Source: Caldifarciminota bacterium (GTDB taxonomy: Bacteria > Hydrothermota > UBA3072). From it: a DNA stretch of 64,000 nucleotides. The stretch's first letter is position 1. Each line of letters begins with the position of its first letter. Both the position numbers and the translations under genes were made by a program. The stretch covers positions 116,129-180,128 of the forward strand of contig JAFGHJ010000004.1 in assembly GCA_016930175.1 (NCBI GenBank). The letters run 5' to 3'. The notes below the pieces were generated by a model, which saw only the letters and a program-made list of their open reading frames with translations, was not told where the DNA came from and searched no databases. Positions 8,242 through 17,089 of this stretch are shown here, piece by piece.

Positions 8242-9723
8242 TCAAAATGGATTTTCATCAGGATAAAGCATGCTCTCCGGTTGGTTGAAAGAAACATCTG
8301 CGATTCCCAGTATCTTCATAGCGGCAAACAATGTTTTGCCGGCGTGCCTGAAGGCAACACCGGTATGGTGAGGGAATTTTTTACCTATAAGAACATGACG
8401 ATAGAATCTTCCCATTTCTTTTACAGCGAATACGCCGATACTGCCGAAGGATTTTGGGTCTATATCGAGTACTTCTCCCTCCGCTACATACGAACGAAGG
8501 ATTGTGTCGGCTGTCGACTGCAGTCGGAAAAGGGTGATATTACCAGGCTTAATCTGACCTTCAAGAGTACCTCTTGTAATATCCGGTTCTTTTTTGTCCG
8601 GTTCCATTAAACGGTTCATGATTAGCTGAAATTTAATCGCTCCGTTTAACAGGCAGCAAGAAGATACATTTCCGCAGTGGAATCCCATGAAGAGATCTGT
8701 ATGTTTATATTTTCCGATTTTGCTCTTTTCTTTTTTATAAATATCCGGGGGAACTGTGTTGTTGATATCGAGAATTGCAGGAGGAAGTTCAGTGGCACAT
8801 GCCGCTATGAATTCACTTAATGTTCCGTATATATCGGTTTCGCAGGATACGGGGATTCCTCGTGCTGCGAGACGTGAATTTACATAACAGGGCACAAATC
8901 CGAAATATTTTTCAAAAGAAGGCCAGCATTTATTTGCGAATATTCCATACTCCGAAGCTCCCAGATTATCTTCCATAAATTTTGTTAACGCGACCTCGTA
9001 CTGAGCGAGTTTATTAAGAATATCCGGATAGGTGTTTCCTCTGCCAAGTTCTTTTGCCATATCGGATGCGACTTTTTTTATGTTAGGATTGCCTTCGGCG
9101 GATTTATAGATGTCGTATAAGTCGAGCTCACTGTTTTCCATAACTTCCACGCCGATATCATAGAGAGGTTTTATAGGCGCGTTGCATGTGACAAAATCAA
9201 AAGGTCGCGGACCAAAGGCGAAGATTTTAAGTTTTTTTAGGGCGATTAAGATTCTCGCGACGGGAATAAAATCCTTTATCATATTGGTAATTTCGCTTGC
9301 CGTACCAACGGGATATTCCGGTATGTATGGTTTTAACTGACGTAGCCCTGCGTTATAAGACGTACTCAATAAACCGCAATATGCGTCGCCTCTTCCCTGA
9401 ATAAGGTCTTTTCCTGTTTCTTCCGCGGCGGCGGCAAACATGACAGGGTGAGTAAATTTCTGAGCGAGCATAGTCGTCGGACCTTCAGGTCCGAAATTTC
9501 CCAGATATATAACAAGGGCGTTAATATTTTTCTTATTTATTTCTTTAAGTGCCTTCAGCACATCTTTTTCGTTTTCTATTATCGTTTCAATCTCGATTAT
9601 TGGGAGGTTCTTCGATTTACATTCCGCTACGACCGCTTTTCTTCTTTTTCGGGACAGCTCGATAGGGAAGCAGTCTCTGCTTACCGCAATAATACCGGGA
9701 TTAATCTTCGGAATATTTTCCAT
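8242..9723 (-). CDS. L-fucose/L-arabinose isomerase-family protein (FucI-like)
   Basis: Member of the FucI/AraA isomerase fold family, which interconverts aldoses and ketoses at a divalent-metal site. The likely ligands are Glu in CETDIYGTLSEF, Asp in AILDINN and His in KFPHHTGVAF. It sits between araD and a polyol dehydrogenase in an operon with araB and no araA, so I infer that it supplies the L-arabinose (or another pentose) isomerase step. The ORF track opens at 9759, but ATG 9723 has a GGAG site right upstream and leaves a 1-nt gap to the araD stop. D-arabinose or L-fucose as substrate remains possible. Confidence 0.85.
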   Translation of the reverse strand: MENIPKINPGIIAVSRDCFPIELSRKRRKAVVAECKSKNLPIIEIETIIENEKDVLKALKEINKKNINALVIYLGNFGPEGPTTMLAQKFTHPVMFAAAAEETGKDLIQGRGDAYCGLLSTSYNAGLRQLKPYIPEYPVGTASEITNMIKDFIPVARILIALKKLKIFAFGPRPFDFVTCNAPIKPLYDIGVEVMENSELDLYDIYKSAEGNPNIKKVASDMAKELGRGNTYPDILNKLAQYEVALTKFMEDNLGASEYGIFANKCWPSFEKYFGFVPCYVNSRLAARGIPVSCETDIYGTLSEFIAACATELPPAILDINNTVPPDIYKKEKSKIGKYKHTDLFMGFHCGNVSSCCLLNGAIKFQLIMNRLMEPDKKEPDITRGTLEGQIKPGNITLFRLQSTADTILRSYVAEGEVLDIDPKSFGSIGVFAVKEMGRFYRHVLIGKKFPHHTGVAFRHAGKTLFAAMKILGIADVSFNQPESMLYPDENPF

Positions 9724-9724
9724 T

Positions 9725-10426
9725 TTATTTCTCCTTTTTATTTTGTCCGTAGTAGGCATCCGGACCGTGCTTTCTATTATAGTGTTTTTTTAAAATGTAT
9801 TCAGGTAAATCTTTGCACTCCGAATCAAGCTGGTAAGTTCCGAAAGCCATCTCTGACACGATTTCGAGAATATGACTGTTTTCCGCCGCATCTTGAGGTG
9901 TTTTTCCGAATGTGAAAGGTCCGTGTCCTCTAACTAAAACCGCGGGCATCTCAATAGGATTTATATTGGCAAAGCGTTCGATTATTACCGTGGCTGTATT
10001 TTTCTCGTATCCCTCTTCCACTTCTTCTTCTGATATAAATCTTGTAATCGGTATAGCTCCGTTAAAACTATCCGCGTGTGTCGTGCCGAGGCAGGGAATT
10101 TCTTTCCCTGCCTGCGCGAACATTGTGGCATATTTGCTGTGCGTATGTGCTATTCCGCCGATTTCGGGAAATGCTTTATACAGTTTTAGATGGGTTGGGG
10201 TATCCGAAGAAGGATTATGCATACCCTCGACAACATTACCTTCCAGGTCGACTATAACCATGTCGGAAGGGTGCATTCCGTCGTAAGATAAACCACTTGG
10301 CTTAATTACCACTAATCCCTCTTCCCGATCGATTCCGCTGACATTACCCCATGTTGATGTAACAAGTTTATACCTTACTAAATCAAGATTTGCAATGAAT
10401 ACTTTTTCTTTTAAATCGCTCAGCAT
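9725..10426 (-). CDS. araD: L-ribulose-5-phosphate 4-epimerase
   Basis: Zinc-dependent class II aldolase-fold enzyme converting L-ribulose 5-phosphate to D-xylulose 5-phosphate. At 233 aa it shows STWGNVSGID, KPSGLSYDGM, THLKLYKAFPEIGGIAHTHS (zinc histidines) and VRGHGPFTFGK. It is the step after the upstream araB product and shares one base with the araB stop. It feeds the pentose phosphate pathway. Confidence 0.95.
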   Translation of the reverse strand: MLSDLKEKVFIANLDLVRYKLVTSTWGNVSGIDREEGLVVIKPSGLSYDGMHPSDMVIVDLEGNVVEGMHNPSSDTPTHLKLYKAFPEIGGIAHTHSKYATMFAQAGKEIPCLGTTHADSFNGAIPITRFISEEEVEEGYEKNTATVIIERFANINPIEMPAVLVRGHGPFTFGKTPQDAAENSHILEIVSEMAFGTYQLDSECKDLPEYILKKHYNRKHGPDAYYGQNKKEK

Positions 10427-12126
10427 TATTCTTTCTTCCTTTGCTGGTCCCTTATTATGAGTAAATTTTTCATAACATTATGCATTTTTCCGGACCATTG
10501 TTCTGTTCCGAACGCATCGTGTAATTGTTTGTATAACGCGTATAGTTTTTTATAGACTGAATTATTGGCTAAATCTGGTTCGAAGCGCTTTTTTATTCCG
10601 GTTAATTTGTCTTGAGCTTCCTCAATATTTGAAAAACCGCTTATCTCTTTTCCCGCGGCTACGGCGCCGAAGATTGCCGCTCCGAGCGCAGGGGTTTGTT
10701 CGCTCCCGGATATCTCCATCGGGCGTCCTGTGATGTCCGCGTAAACTTGCATTAAGAAAGGGTTTTTAGAAGCCAATCCGCCGCAGTTTACTATTTCTTT
10801 GACGGGGACACCGTATTCTTCTATTCTGTTTATGATTGTTAAAGCTCCGAATGCGGTCGCTTCAATTAAAGCTCTATATATTTCATGAGGTTCGGTATGA
10901 AGAGTTTGCCCCAGGAGCAGTCCCGTGAGGCGTACGTCCACAAGAATAGTACGGTTACCGTTATTCCAATCGAGTGCGAGGAGTCCGTGCTCGCCCGGCT
11001 TTTGCTTTTCTGCTTCGCGTGAGAGATTTTCGAATTTTTCATCTATCGTTTTTCCGTATTTTTCCGGAACCAGATTGCTTAAAAACCATAAGAATATGTC
11101 GCCGACAGCAGATTGTCCCGCTTCGATCCCAAAATAACCCGGCATTACAGAACCGTCCACTATTCCGCATACGCCGGGTATATCGGAAATTTTTTTATTA
11201 TGCGGGGAGACCATTATGTCACAGGTGCTGGTGCCTAGAATTTTTACCAGCGTGCCGGGTTTGACGCCGGCTCCCACAGCGCCCATGTGCGCGTCGAAAG
11301 CTCCGACCGCGATTGCGATTCCTTCCCTTAAACCTAATTCGTTCGCCCACTCTTTTGATAGTTTTCCTGCCAGCTTATCGGATGGGAAGGCTTTTTTATA
11401 TAGTTTGTCCCTTAGGGGAGCGAGAACGGGCGACAGGGCGGACAGGAATTCTTTGTCAGGTAAACCGCCCCAGCTATCATTGTACATAGCCTTATGACCT
11501 GCGGCGCAGATGCTTCTTTTTATTTTTTCCGGTTTTGTTTCACCTGTCAGCACCGCGGGTATCCAGTCGCAGATTTCCACGAAACTTTCTGCCGCATTGA
11601 AAACATCCGGGTCTGTATTATAGCAATGCAACACTTTACTCCAGAACCACTCGGATGAATAAGTGCCGCCGATTTTACTTAAGTATTCCGGACAGATTTT
11701 TTTTGCGAGTTCCGTGATTTGAACGGCTTCCGAGTGTCCCGTATGGTCTTTCCATAGCCATACCATCGAGTTTAAATTGTTTTTAAATTCCGGTAACAAG
11801 CATAAAGGAGTTCCCTCTCCATTAACAGGCATGGGACTGCTTCCTGTTGTGTCTATTCCGATACCAATAATGTTTAAAGGGTCAAACTCAGAATTTTCTT
11901 TTTGTGCTCCGGAAATAGCCTCTGTAATTGTTTCTTTTGTTCCGTCTAAATAATCCTGCGGGTTCTGCCTTGCGAGGTTGGGTTCTTTCGGGTCGAGCAG
12001 GATTCCGTCTCTTCCCGAAGGATAGGGGAAAACGTGACTCGCGAGTTCGGTCCCGTCGTCTAAATCTACAATTAAACTGCGGCAGGAATTGGTTCCGAAA
12101 TCGAGACCTATCGCGAATTTTTTCAT
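10426..12126 (-). CDS. araB: Ribulokinase
   Basis: FGGY-family carbohydrate kinase that phosphorylates L-ribulose. The 566 aa length and motifs match AraB: GLDFGTNSCRSLIVD at the N-terminus, IGIDTTGSSPMPV, GAFDAHMGAVGAGV (catalytic Asp) and NCGGLASKNPFLMQ. The ATG overlaps the end of the permease gene by 4 nt, and araD starts at its stop. The kinase in an operon with a sugar importer is the main reason to call the locus arabinose catabolism. Confidence 0.95.
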   Translation of the reverse strand: MKKFAIGLDFGTNSCRSLIVDLDDGTELASHVFPYPSGRDGILLDPKEPNLARQNPQDYLDGTKETITEAISGAQKENSEFDPLNIIGIGIDTTGSSPMPVNGEGTPLCLLPEFKNNLNSMVWLWKDHTGHSEAVQITELAKKICPEYLSKIGGTYSSEWFWSKVLHCYNTDPDVFNAAESFVEICDWIPAVLTGETKPEKIKRSICAAGHKAMYNDSWGGLPDKEFLSALSPVLAPLRDKLYKKAFPSDKLAGKLSKEWANELGLREGIAIAVGAFDAHMGAVGAGVKPGTLVKILGTSTCDIMVSPHNKKISDIPGVCGIVDGSVMPGYFGIEAGQSAVGDIFLWFLSNLVPEKYGKTIDEKFENLSREAEKQKPGEHGLLALDWNNGNRTILVDVRLTGLLLGQTLHTEPHEIYRALIEATAFGALTIINRIEEYGVPVKEIVNCGGLASKNPFLMQVYADITGRPMEISGSEQTPALGAAIFGAVAAGKEISGFSNIEEAQDKLTGIKKRFEPDLANNSVYKKLYALYKQLHDAFGTEQWSGKMHNVMKNLLIIRDQQRKKE

Positions 12127-13079
12127 TTTTCGCCCTTCATGAATAATTTTCTTCGCATACTTCCTCCGGCTACGGCGACAATTATAACCACTCCCAGAAT
12201 TACCTGCTGCCAGAATGCTGAAACTCCTAAGAGTACCAGCCCATTGTCGAGAACACCCATGATTAGTGCGCCAATCAGAGAACCAAGAACGGAACCTTTA
12301 CCTCCCATAAGGTCAGTTCCTCCGATTACGACGGCTCCTATAACACTTAGTTCATAACCGGTGCCTGTTATGGGTGAGCCCTGAGACAGGCGCGATGCGA
12401 GCATTATTCCAGCCAGACCGCTCAAAAATCCCGTTATGGTATAAACCAGAATTTTTATTTTATTTACGTTTACACCCGACAGCCAGGTTGCCTTTTCGTT
12501 ACCTCCGGAAGCGTAGATATATCTTCCCCAGATGGTCCGGGAGAGGAATAAATATCCCAGTATGTATATTATTATCATTATTATAACAGGAACGGGAATC
12601 CCTATTAGTCGTCCTTCGGCGAGGCAGCCAAAGCATTCAGGGATTCCTGTAATCGGCCAGCCTTTTGTGATTACAAGAGCCAGACCCCTTGCGATGTTCA
12701 TCATTCCGAGAGTTACAATGAAGGGCGGTAAATCCCATTTAACTATAATTATTCCGTTAACAAAACCGAGAAAGGCACCGCAGAGTAAAGCAGTGCCAAT
12801 TCCGGGAGCTAAACCGAATTTATTGATAAATAATGCCGCAAGGACATTTACCAATCCAAGAACAGCTCCGACCGAGAGGTCTATTCCTGCTGTAAGAATA
12901 ACCATGGTCATTCCCACGCTCATGATCGCTATAAAGGAAACCTGTTTCATCACGGTGGATATATTATATATAGATAGAAAGTTGGGAGTGGCAAAAGAAA
13001 GAATTGCACATAATGCCAGGAATGCTACGAATATTCCGAATTCGGTACTTTTTAGAACATCTTTAAAATCCATTTCCAA
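12123..13079 (-). CDS. Sugar ABC transporter permease (RbsC/AraH type)
   Basis: Inner-membrane permease of the BPD_transp_2 family. The 318 aa sequence has about eight to ten hydrophobic segments and the motifs TAGIDLSVGAVLGL and VIGAVVIGGTDLMGGKGS. It starts 5 bp after the ATPase gene stop and overlaps araB by 4 nt. The substrate is inferred to be a pentose from the downstream ara genes. Confidence 0.94.
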   Translation of the reverse strand: MEMDFKDVLKSTEFGIFVAFLALCAILSFATPNFLSIYNISTVMKQVSFIAIMSVGMTMVILTAGIDLSVGAVLGLVNVLAALFINKFGLAPGIGTALLCGAFLGFVNGIIIVKWDLPPFIVTLGMMNIARGLALVITKGWPITGIPECFGCLAEGRLIGIPVPVIIMIIIYILGYLFLSRTIWGRYIYASGGNEKATWLSGVNVNKIKILVYTITGFLSGLAGIMLASRLSQGSPITGTGYELSVIGAVVIGGTDLMGGKGSVLGSLIGALIMGVLDNGLVLLGVSAFWQQVILGVVIIVAVAGGSMRRKLFMKGEK

Positions 13080-13084
13080 ATCTC

Positions 13085-14590
13085 CTAATTTCTTAGAGCA
13101 GCGAGCCGCATAATTTTTTCCTGGGTCGCGTCTTTTCTTAAAAATTCTCCGGTTATTTTTCCTTCTCTCATTACCAGTATTCTATCGCTTATGTTTATAA
13201 TCTCCGGCAGTTCCGATGAGATTAAAATAATTCCTATTTTTTCTTTTGCCAGGTTGTTTATAAGCGAATATATTTCGTTTTTTGCTCCCACGTCTATTCC
13301 TCGTGTCGGGTCATCTAAAATAAGTATTTTCGGGTTTATAGCGAGCCATTTGGCTATCACTATCTTCTGCTGGTTTCCGCCGCTTAAATTCTGAACTATC
13401 TGTTTGCTGTCGGGTGTTCTTATCTTAAGACGCTTGCAGTATTCATTTGCTATTCTTTGTTCGTCTTTTTGTTTTACCAATCCGTGAGAATTTATATGGG
13501 GTAATTTTGTTATGTTTATATTATCCTTTACCGAGCGGCTCAAAATAAGCCCTTCTGCTCTTCTATCTTCCGGTACGAACCCCATTTTCATTTTTATTGT
13601 TTCGAAAAGAGAATTCACTTTTACTTTATTCCCTTTTATGTAAATTTCACCGCTGTCCGGAGCTTCTATACCGAAAATACCCCTCATCACTTCCGCTCTT
13701 CCCGCGCCGACGAGTCCCGCAAAACCCAATACTTCTCCTTCGTGAAGTTGGAAGTTTATATTTTCATATTTTGATTTTTTTGTCAGGTTCTTTACTTCCA
13801 GAACGATCTTTCCTCTTTTTGCTTCTTTTTTAGGGTAAAAGTCTTTTAGTTCTCTTCCGACCATCATCTGTACTATTTTTCGGGGATTTGTATCCTTTGC
13901 ATTAACGGTATCCACATAATTCCCGTCCCGCAGAACGGTTATCCTATCGGATATCTCGAGAACTTCTTCTATTATATGAGAGATGAAAATTATAGAGACT
14001 TTTTTTTCTTTTAGTTCTCTTATTATCTTAAAAAGAGTTTCTTTTTCCGACTCCGTTAAAGCCGATGTCGGCTCGTCCATAACAATTATTTTGGCGGAAA
14101 AAGAGAGGGATTTTGCTATTTCGACCATCTGCTGTTCCGCTACGCTTAGTTCACTCACAAGAGTTTTCGCACTCTTTTTCATTCCGATTTTTTTTAGAAA
14201 AAGTTCGGATTCTTTGTACAATTTCGGAAAATCTATAAATGCCGAATTTTTACGGGGTGCTCTTCCCATGAAAATATTCTCCGCTATGCTGAGATTCGGT
14301 ATAAGATTGAATTCCTGGTATATTACGCTGATGCCCATATCGAGGGCTTGTTTTGGTTCAGTCATTTCCACTTTTGTGCCGTCCAGTTTTATCGTACCTG
14401 CGTCTTTTTTATAGGCACCTGCAAGAATTTTTAACAGTGTGGATTTACCCGCGCCGTTTTCACCTACAAGAGAGTGAACTTCCCCTTTTTTTAAATTGAA
14501 ATATATATTGTTTAGAGCCTTTACCCCGGGAAAGGTTTTGGATACATTTTCCATCTCTAAAATGTATTTATCTGCGGTTTTCTTTTTCAT
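13085..14590 (-). CDS. Sugar ABC transporter ATP-binding protein (RbsA/AraG type)
   Basis: Double-domain ATPase energising a monosaccharide importer. The first half has Walker A GENGAGKSTL, signature LSVAEQQMVEIA and Walker B IIVMDEPTSAL. The second half has a degenerate P-loop (GLVGAGRAEVMRG), signature NLSGGNQQKIVIA and LILDDPTRGIDVG, as usual in this family. At 501 aa it is full length. It lies between the binding protein and permease genes. Confidence 0.95.
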   Translation of the reverse strand: MKKKTADKYILEMENVSKTFPGVKALNNIYFNLKKGEVHSLVGENGAGKSTLLKILAGAYKKDAGTIKLDGTKVEMTEPKQALDMGISVIYQEFNLIPNLSIAENIFMGRAPRKNSAFIDFPKLYKESELFLKKIGMKKSAKTLVSELSVAEQQMVEIAKSLSFSAKIIVMDEPTSALTESEKETLFKIIRELKEKKVSIIFISHIIEEVLEISDRITVLRDGNYVDTVNAKDTNPRKIVQMMVGRELKDFYPKKEAKRGKIVLEVKNLTKKSKYENINFQLHEGEVLGFAGLVGAGRAEVMRGIFGIEAPDSGEIYIKGNKVKVNSLFETIKMKMGFVPEDRRAEGLILSRSVKDNINITKLPHINSHGLVKQKDEQRIANEYCKRLKIRTPDSKQIVQNLSGGNQQKIVIAKWLAINPKILILDDPTRGIDVGAKNEIYSLINNLAKEKIGIILISSELPEIINISDRILVMREGKITGEFLRKDATQEKIMRLAALRN

Positions 14591-14614
14591 CCGGGGTACT
14601 TTTATATATACTTG

Positions 14615-15574
14615 TTATTTCGGAAAGTGTTCGTCTATATTCTCGGGCGTTATGAAAAGTATTCCGGTATCAATGATTTTATCGGCGGCTTCGAACCCTT
14701 CCGGTAGTTGGATTTCTTTGCTATTGTGAATATCATAAAGGACTTTAAGGCTTACATATCCCATCATATAAGGTCTTTGTGCTACTGTTCCCTGAATGTA
14801 TCCCTGTCTTATAAAGTCTAAAGTGATAGGGACTGTATCAAAACCTAATATTTTGACTTCGCCTTTCTTGTCCAGTGCCTTCACCGCCCGGGCAGCTCCG
14901 GGAGCCGCTGGCGCGTTAACCCCTACGAAAGCCAGAAGGTCGGGATGAGACTGAAGGATTGCTTCTGCCTGAGAAAGAGCCAGTGCTTCGTCGTCGTTGT
15001 TAGCCTGCATAGATACTGTCATTAAAGCGGGATACTCGGCAATTGCGTCTTTAAAGCCTTTAATGCGTTCATTGAGATTCATTGCACCCAGTCCTCCAGT
15101 TAGAATTGCTATTTTTCCTTTTGTACCGGCTATCTCTATAAAACGTTCTCCTAATGTTTTTCCCGCCTGGTAATTATCCGTTCCTATATAATAGCTTCGC
15201 AAGCTATTCGGAGAATCCGAATCAAAGGTTATTACCGGGATTTCTTTTTCGGTAGCGCTTTTAATTATAGCCTCAACAGCTTCGGGTTCGTTGGGTGAAA
15301 TTCCTATTCCCGCCACTTTGCTCGAAATAGCTCCTTCTATTATGGATATCTGTAGAGCGCTGCTTCCTGTTGGGGGACCATTGAATATAGCTTTTACTCC
15401 AAGTTCTTTTGCCATAGCATTCATACCTCTTTCTACTTCAACCCAGTAAGGATGTCCGACTGATTTCGGGACGAGTATGAATGTAGGGACTTCTTTCTTT
15501 TCACCGCAGCCTGTATTCATTAACCCTGAAAATATAACAAGCAAACCAAGAAGATATATTAGTAATCTCTTCAT
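14615..15574 (-). CDS. Periplasmic sugar-binding lipoprotein (RbsB family)
   Basis: Substrate-binding component of the importer. It has a hydrophobic signal segment with lipobox-like LMNTGC, then a Peripla_BP_4 fold: FILVPKSVGHPYWVEVERG, ISPNEPEAVEAIIKSA, VITFDSDSPNS and GTDNYQAGKTLGE. It is first in the operon, with its own promoter. Highest expression of the binding protein from the first position is common. The sugar is inferred from the ara genes. Confidence 0.94.
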   Translation of the reverse strand: MKRLLIYLLGLLVIFSGLMNTGCGEKKEVPTFILVPKSVGHPYWVEVERGMNAMAKELGVKAIFNGPPTGSSALQISIIEGAISSKVAGIGISPNEPEAVEAIIKSATEKEIPVITFDSDSPNSLRSYYIGTDNYQAGKTLGERFIEIAGTKGKIAILTGGLGAMNLNERIKGFKDAIAEYPALMTVSMQANNDDEALALSQAEAILQSHPDLLAFVGVNAPAAPGAARAVKALDKKGEVKILGFDTVPITLDFIRQGYIQGTVAQRPYMMGYVSLKVLYDIHNSKEIQLPEGFEAADKIIDTGILFITPENIDEHFPK

Positions 15575-15606
15575 TTTAGAAACCTCCTTTTTTCTTCAAT
15601 TCTTAC

Positions 15607-15634
15607 ACTTTAATGATAATTTCATAGATGTCAA
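15607..15634 (-). promoter_or_regulatory. Promoter of the sugar importer/ara operon
   Basis: TTGACA (15629-15634), 16 bp, TAAAGT (15607-15612) on the minus strand. An AGGAGG site lies just before the ATG at 15574. Confidence 0.75.
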
Positions 15635-15639
15635 TACCG

Positions 15640-15658
15640 AATTTCCCGTAGGGAAATT
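15640..15658. promoter_or_regulatory. Inverted repeat upstream of the ara operon -35 box
   Basis: AATTTCCC-GTA-GGGAAATT is a perfect 8-bp inverted repeat with 3-bp centre, ending 5 bp upstream of the -35 box. The position suits an activator or an upstream operator. No regulator gene is nearby. Confidence 0.55.
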
Positions 15659-15795
15659 TAGCTATTACGAGTATAGCATTGTTAGTCTTAAGTGACAATA
15701 AGATTGTGTAAAAAGTTAGTATTGATACGCGACTATATCTGGGGTTAGGATTTTGAATTTAGGATTTAGTAAAAAAATAAAAAATCTCTGTGTTT

Positions 15796-15902
15796 CTCTG
15801 TGTTCTCTGTGGCTAACTTAGTTATCAGTCACTAGTCGCCAGTCATTAGTCAAAAAAATGAAAACATTAAAATTATTTGTGATATTCGTGTAATTTGTTG
15901 TT
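15796..15902. repeat. Composite phrase repeat, copy B (inverted partner 26279-26384)
   Basis: Three phrases in fixed order: CTCTGTGTTCTCTGTGGC, then CAGTCACTAGTCGCCAGTCA, then GATATTCGTGTAATTTG. The reverse complement matches 26279-26384 over about 105 bp with few differences. The flanks 15740-15795 carry GGATTTAG words. Confidence 0.8.
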
Positions 15903-15956
15903 GATAAGTTTGTTAGGAGGGTGGGATGTTAGGAGGTTAAAACAAAAAATATTTCG

Positions 15957-16034
15957 TGTCTTTAGTGTGTTTCGTGGTTAAACTTTTTTTCTCTGCGTCC
16001 TCCGCGTCTCTGCGGTGAATTTTTTAGCTCCACG
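15957..16034. repeat. 78-bp repeat, copy 2, overlapping the HAD gene stop
   Basis: Reverse complement of 5416-5493 without a mismatch in 78 bp. Its outer 11 bp encode the last residues (W-S-stop) of the HAD phosphatase gene on the minus strand, so the repeat boundary lies inside a coding sequence. Confidence 0.85.
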
Positions 16035-16929
16035 GCGGATTCTCGGGAAGAGATGCATCAAATTCATCTATAAGCTCCTGTTCAAAGTCGCCTTTATATT
16101 CTTCATTTAAGAACTTATCGATTCCTTCGTTATAAAATCTTTCCCATGCTTTTTCTTCATCTCCGGGTATTATGGGGTAAAAGAGGGCATTGTTGGCTTT
16201 GGCTGCTTTCATGTCTCCGGGCGCATCGCCAATCATTAATATATGGTCTTCTTCGTATTTGCCGCTTGCCGCCATCTGGAGATGTTCCTTCTTTTTTCCC
16301 ATTTCCTGGCCTGCGATAACGCTCATGCAGCTTGCGATATTATGTTCTTCCCCTTCCCTCTGCAGCGCTTCTGTTGGTGTGGAGGATACAACGATCATAT
16401 CGGCTTTTCCGGTGAGTTTTTCAAGGCATTCCCGTACAAATGGGAAAGGAGGTATGTTTTTTACTATTTCCTTTATACTCCAGTTGACTCTCTCGCTCCA
16501 GGCTAAAGCATGTTCTAATTCTTTTTTCTCTTCGTCGCTTTTTGCCGCGTCAATCGCCATTTTTAGACCTTCGTTGCTCAGAAGACTATTCGGGTTTTCG
16601 ACCCATTTAAAATAGTGGGGATACTGTGGTACTTTGAAATTTCGAGTTTTTACCATAGGATGGCTTGGCAAAAGTTCGCTTATAATGCGTTTAGCTGTAA
16701 TGTGTCTATTCGCTCCTCTCGTCTTCGAGAAAAGGTCCGCAAACTCTTTACACTCTCGTGCTGCGAGTGCTACTCCCTGAAGACCGAAGTAACCGATAAG
16801 CCATGGGCCGAAACATTCCCTCTGTTTAATTCCCATTGTATCGAATACGCAGCCATCGGAATCTATACCTACAAAAAATTTAGTTTTAGGTTTAAATTCA
16901 ATTAATTCTCTTTGAGATTCGCTAATCAT
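16024..16929 (-). CDS. HAD-superfamily phosphatase
   Basis: Haloacid dehalogenase-fold hydrolase, probably a phosphatase of a sugar phosphate or similar small molecule. Motif I is GIDSDGCVFDT (about 22-32), motif II VVSST (about 185), motif III a Lys in MGKKKEH and motif IV GDAPGDMKAA. It has a large helical cap and is 301 aa long. It follows the phosphofructokinase gene after about 160 bp of phrase repeats. Its final codons lie within the 78-bp repeat, so the natural C-terminus may have been altered. Substrate unknown. Confidence 0.85.
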   Translation of the reverse strand: MISESQRELIEFKPKTKFFVGIDSDGCVFDTMGIKQRECFGPWLIGYFGLQGVALAARECKEFADLFSKTRGANRHITAKRIISELLPSHPMVKTRNFKVPQYPHYFKWVENPNSLLSNEGLKMAIDAAKSDEEKKELEHALAWSERVNWSIKEIVKNIPPFPFVRECLEKLTGKADMIVVSSTPTEALQREGEEHNIASCMSVIAGQEMGKKKEHLQMAASGKYEEDHILMIGDAPGDMKAAKANNALFYPIIPGDEEKAWERFYNEGIDKFLNEEYKGDFEQELIDEFDASLPENPPWS

Positions 16930-17089
16930 ATACTCTCCTTATATTTACATTGTCAATAAGTATGACGAAGTTAGGATTTAGGGTTTGGGATTTAGGATTT
17001 AGAGAAAAGGCTGACAGCTGACAGCCGACAGCTGACGGCGAAAAAAACATTCTTCTGGATTTTCTTTTATATTTTTGCATCTGTCGATA
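16930..17089. repeat. Phrase-repeat spacer
   Basis: GTTAGGATTTAGGGTTTGGG-type words are followed by GGCTGACAGCTGACAGCC words, the latter partly self-complementary. TTGACA occurs on the minus strand near 16953, but no good -10 box at 16-18 bp was found. Confidence 0.6.

Noticed and set aside
9448-9915. 155-aa plus-strand ORF
   Set aside because: Antisense to the isomerase and araD genes; both real genes have clear motifs.
12532-13113. 193-aa plus-strand ORF
   Set aside because: Antisense to the ABC permease; the peptide is a shadow of its hydrophobic codons.
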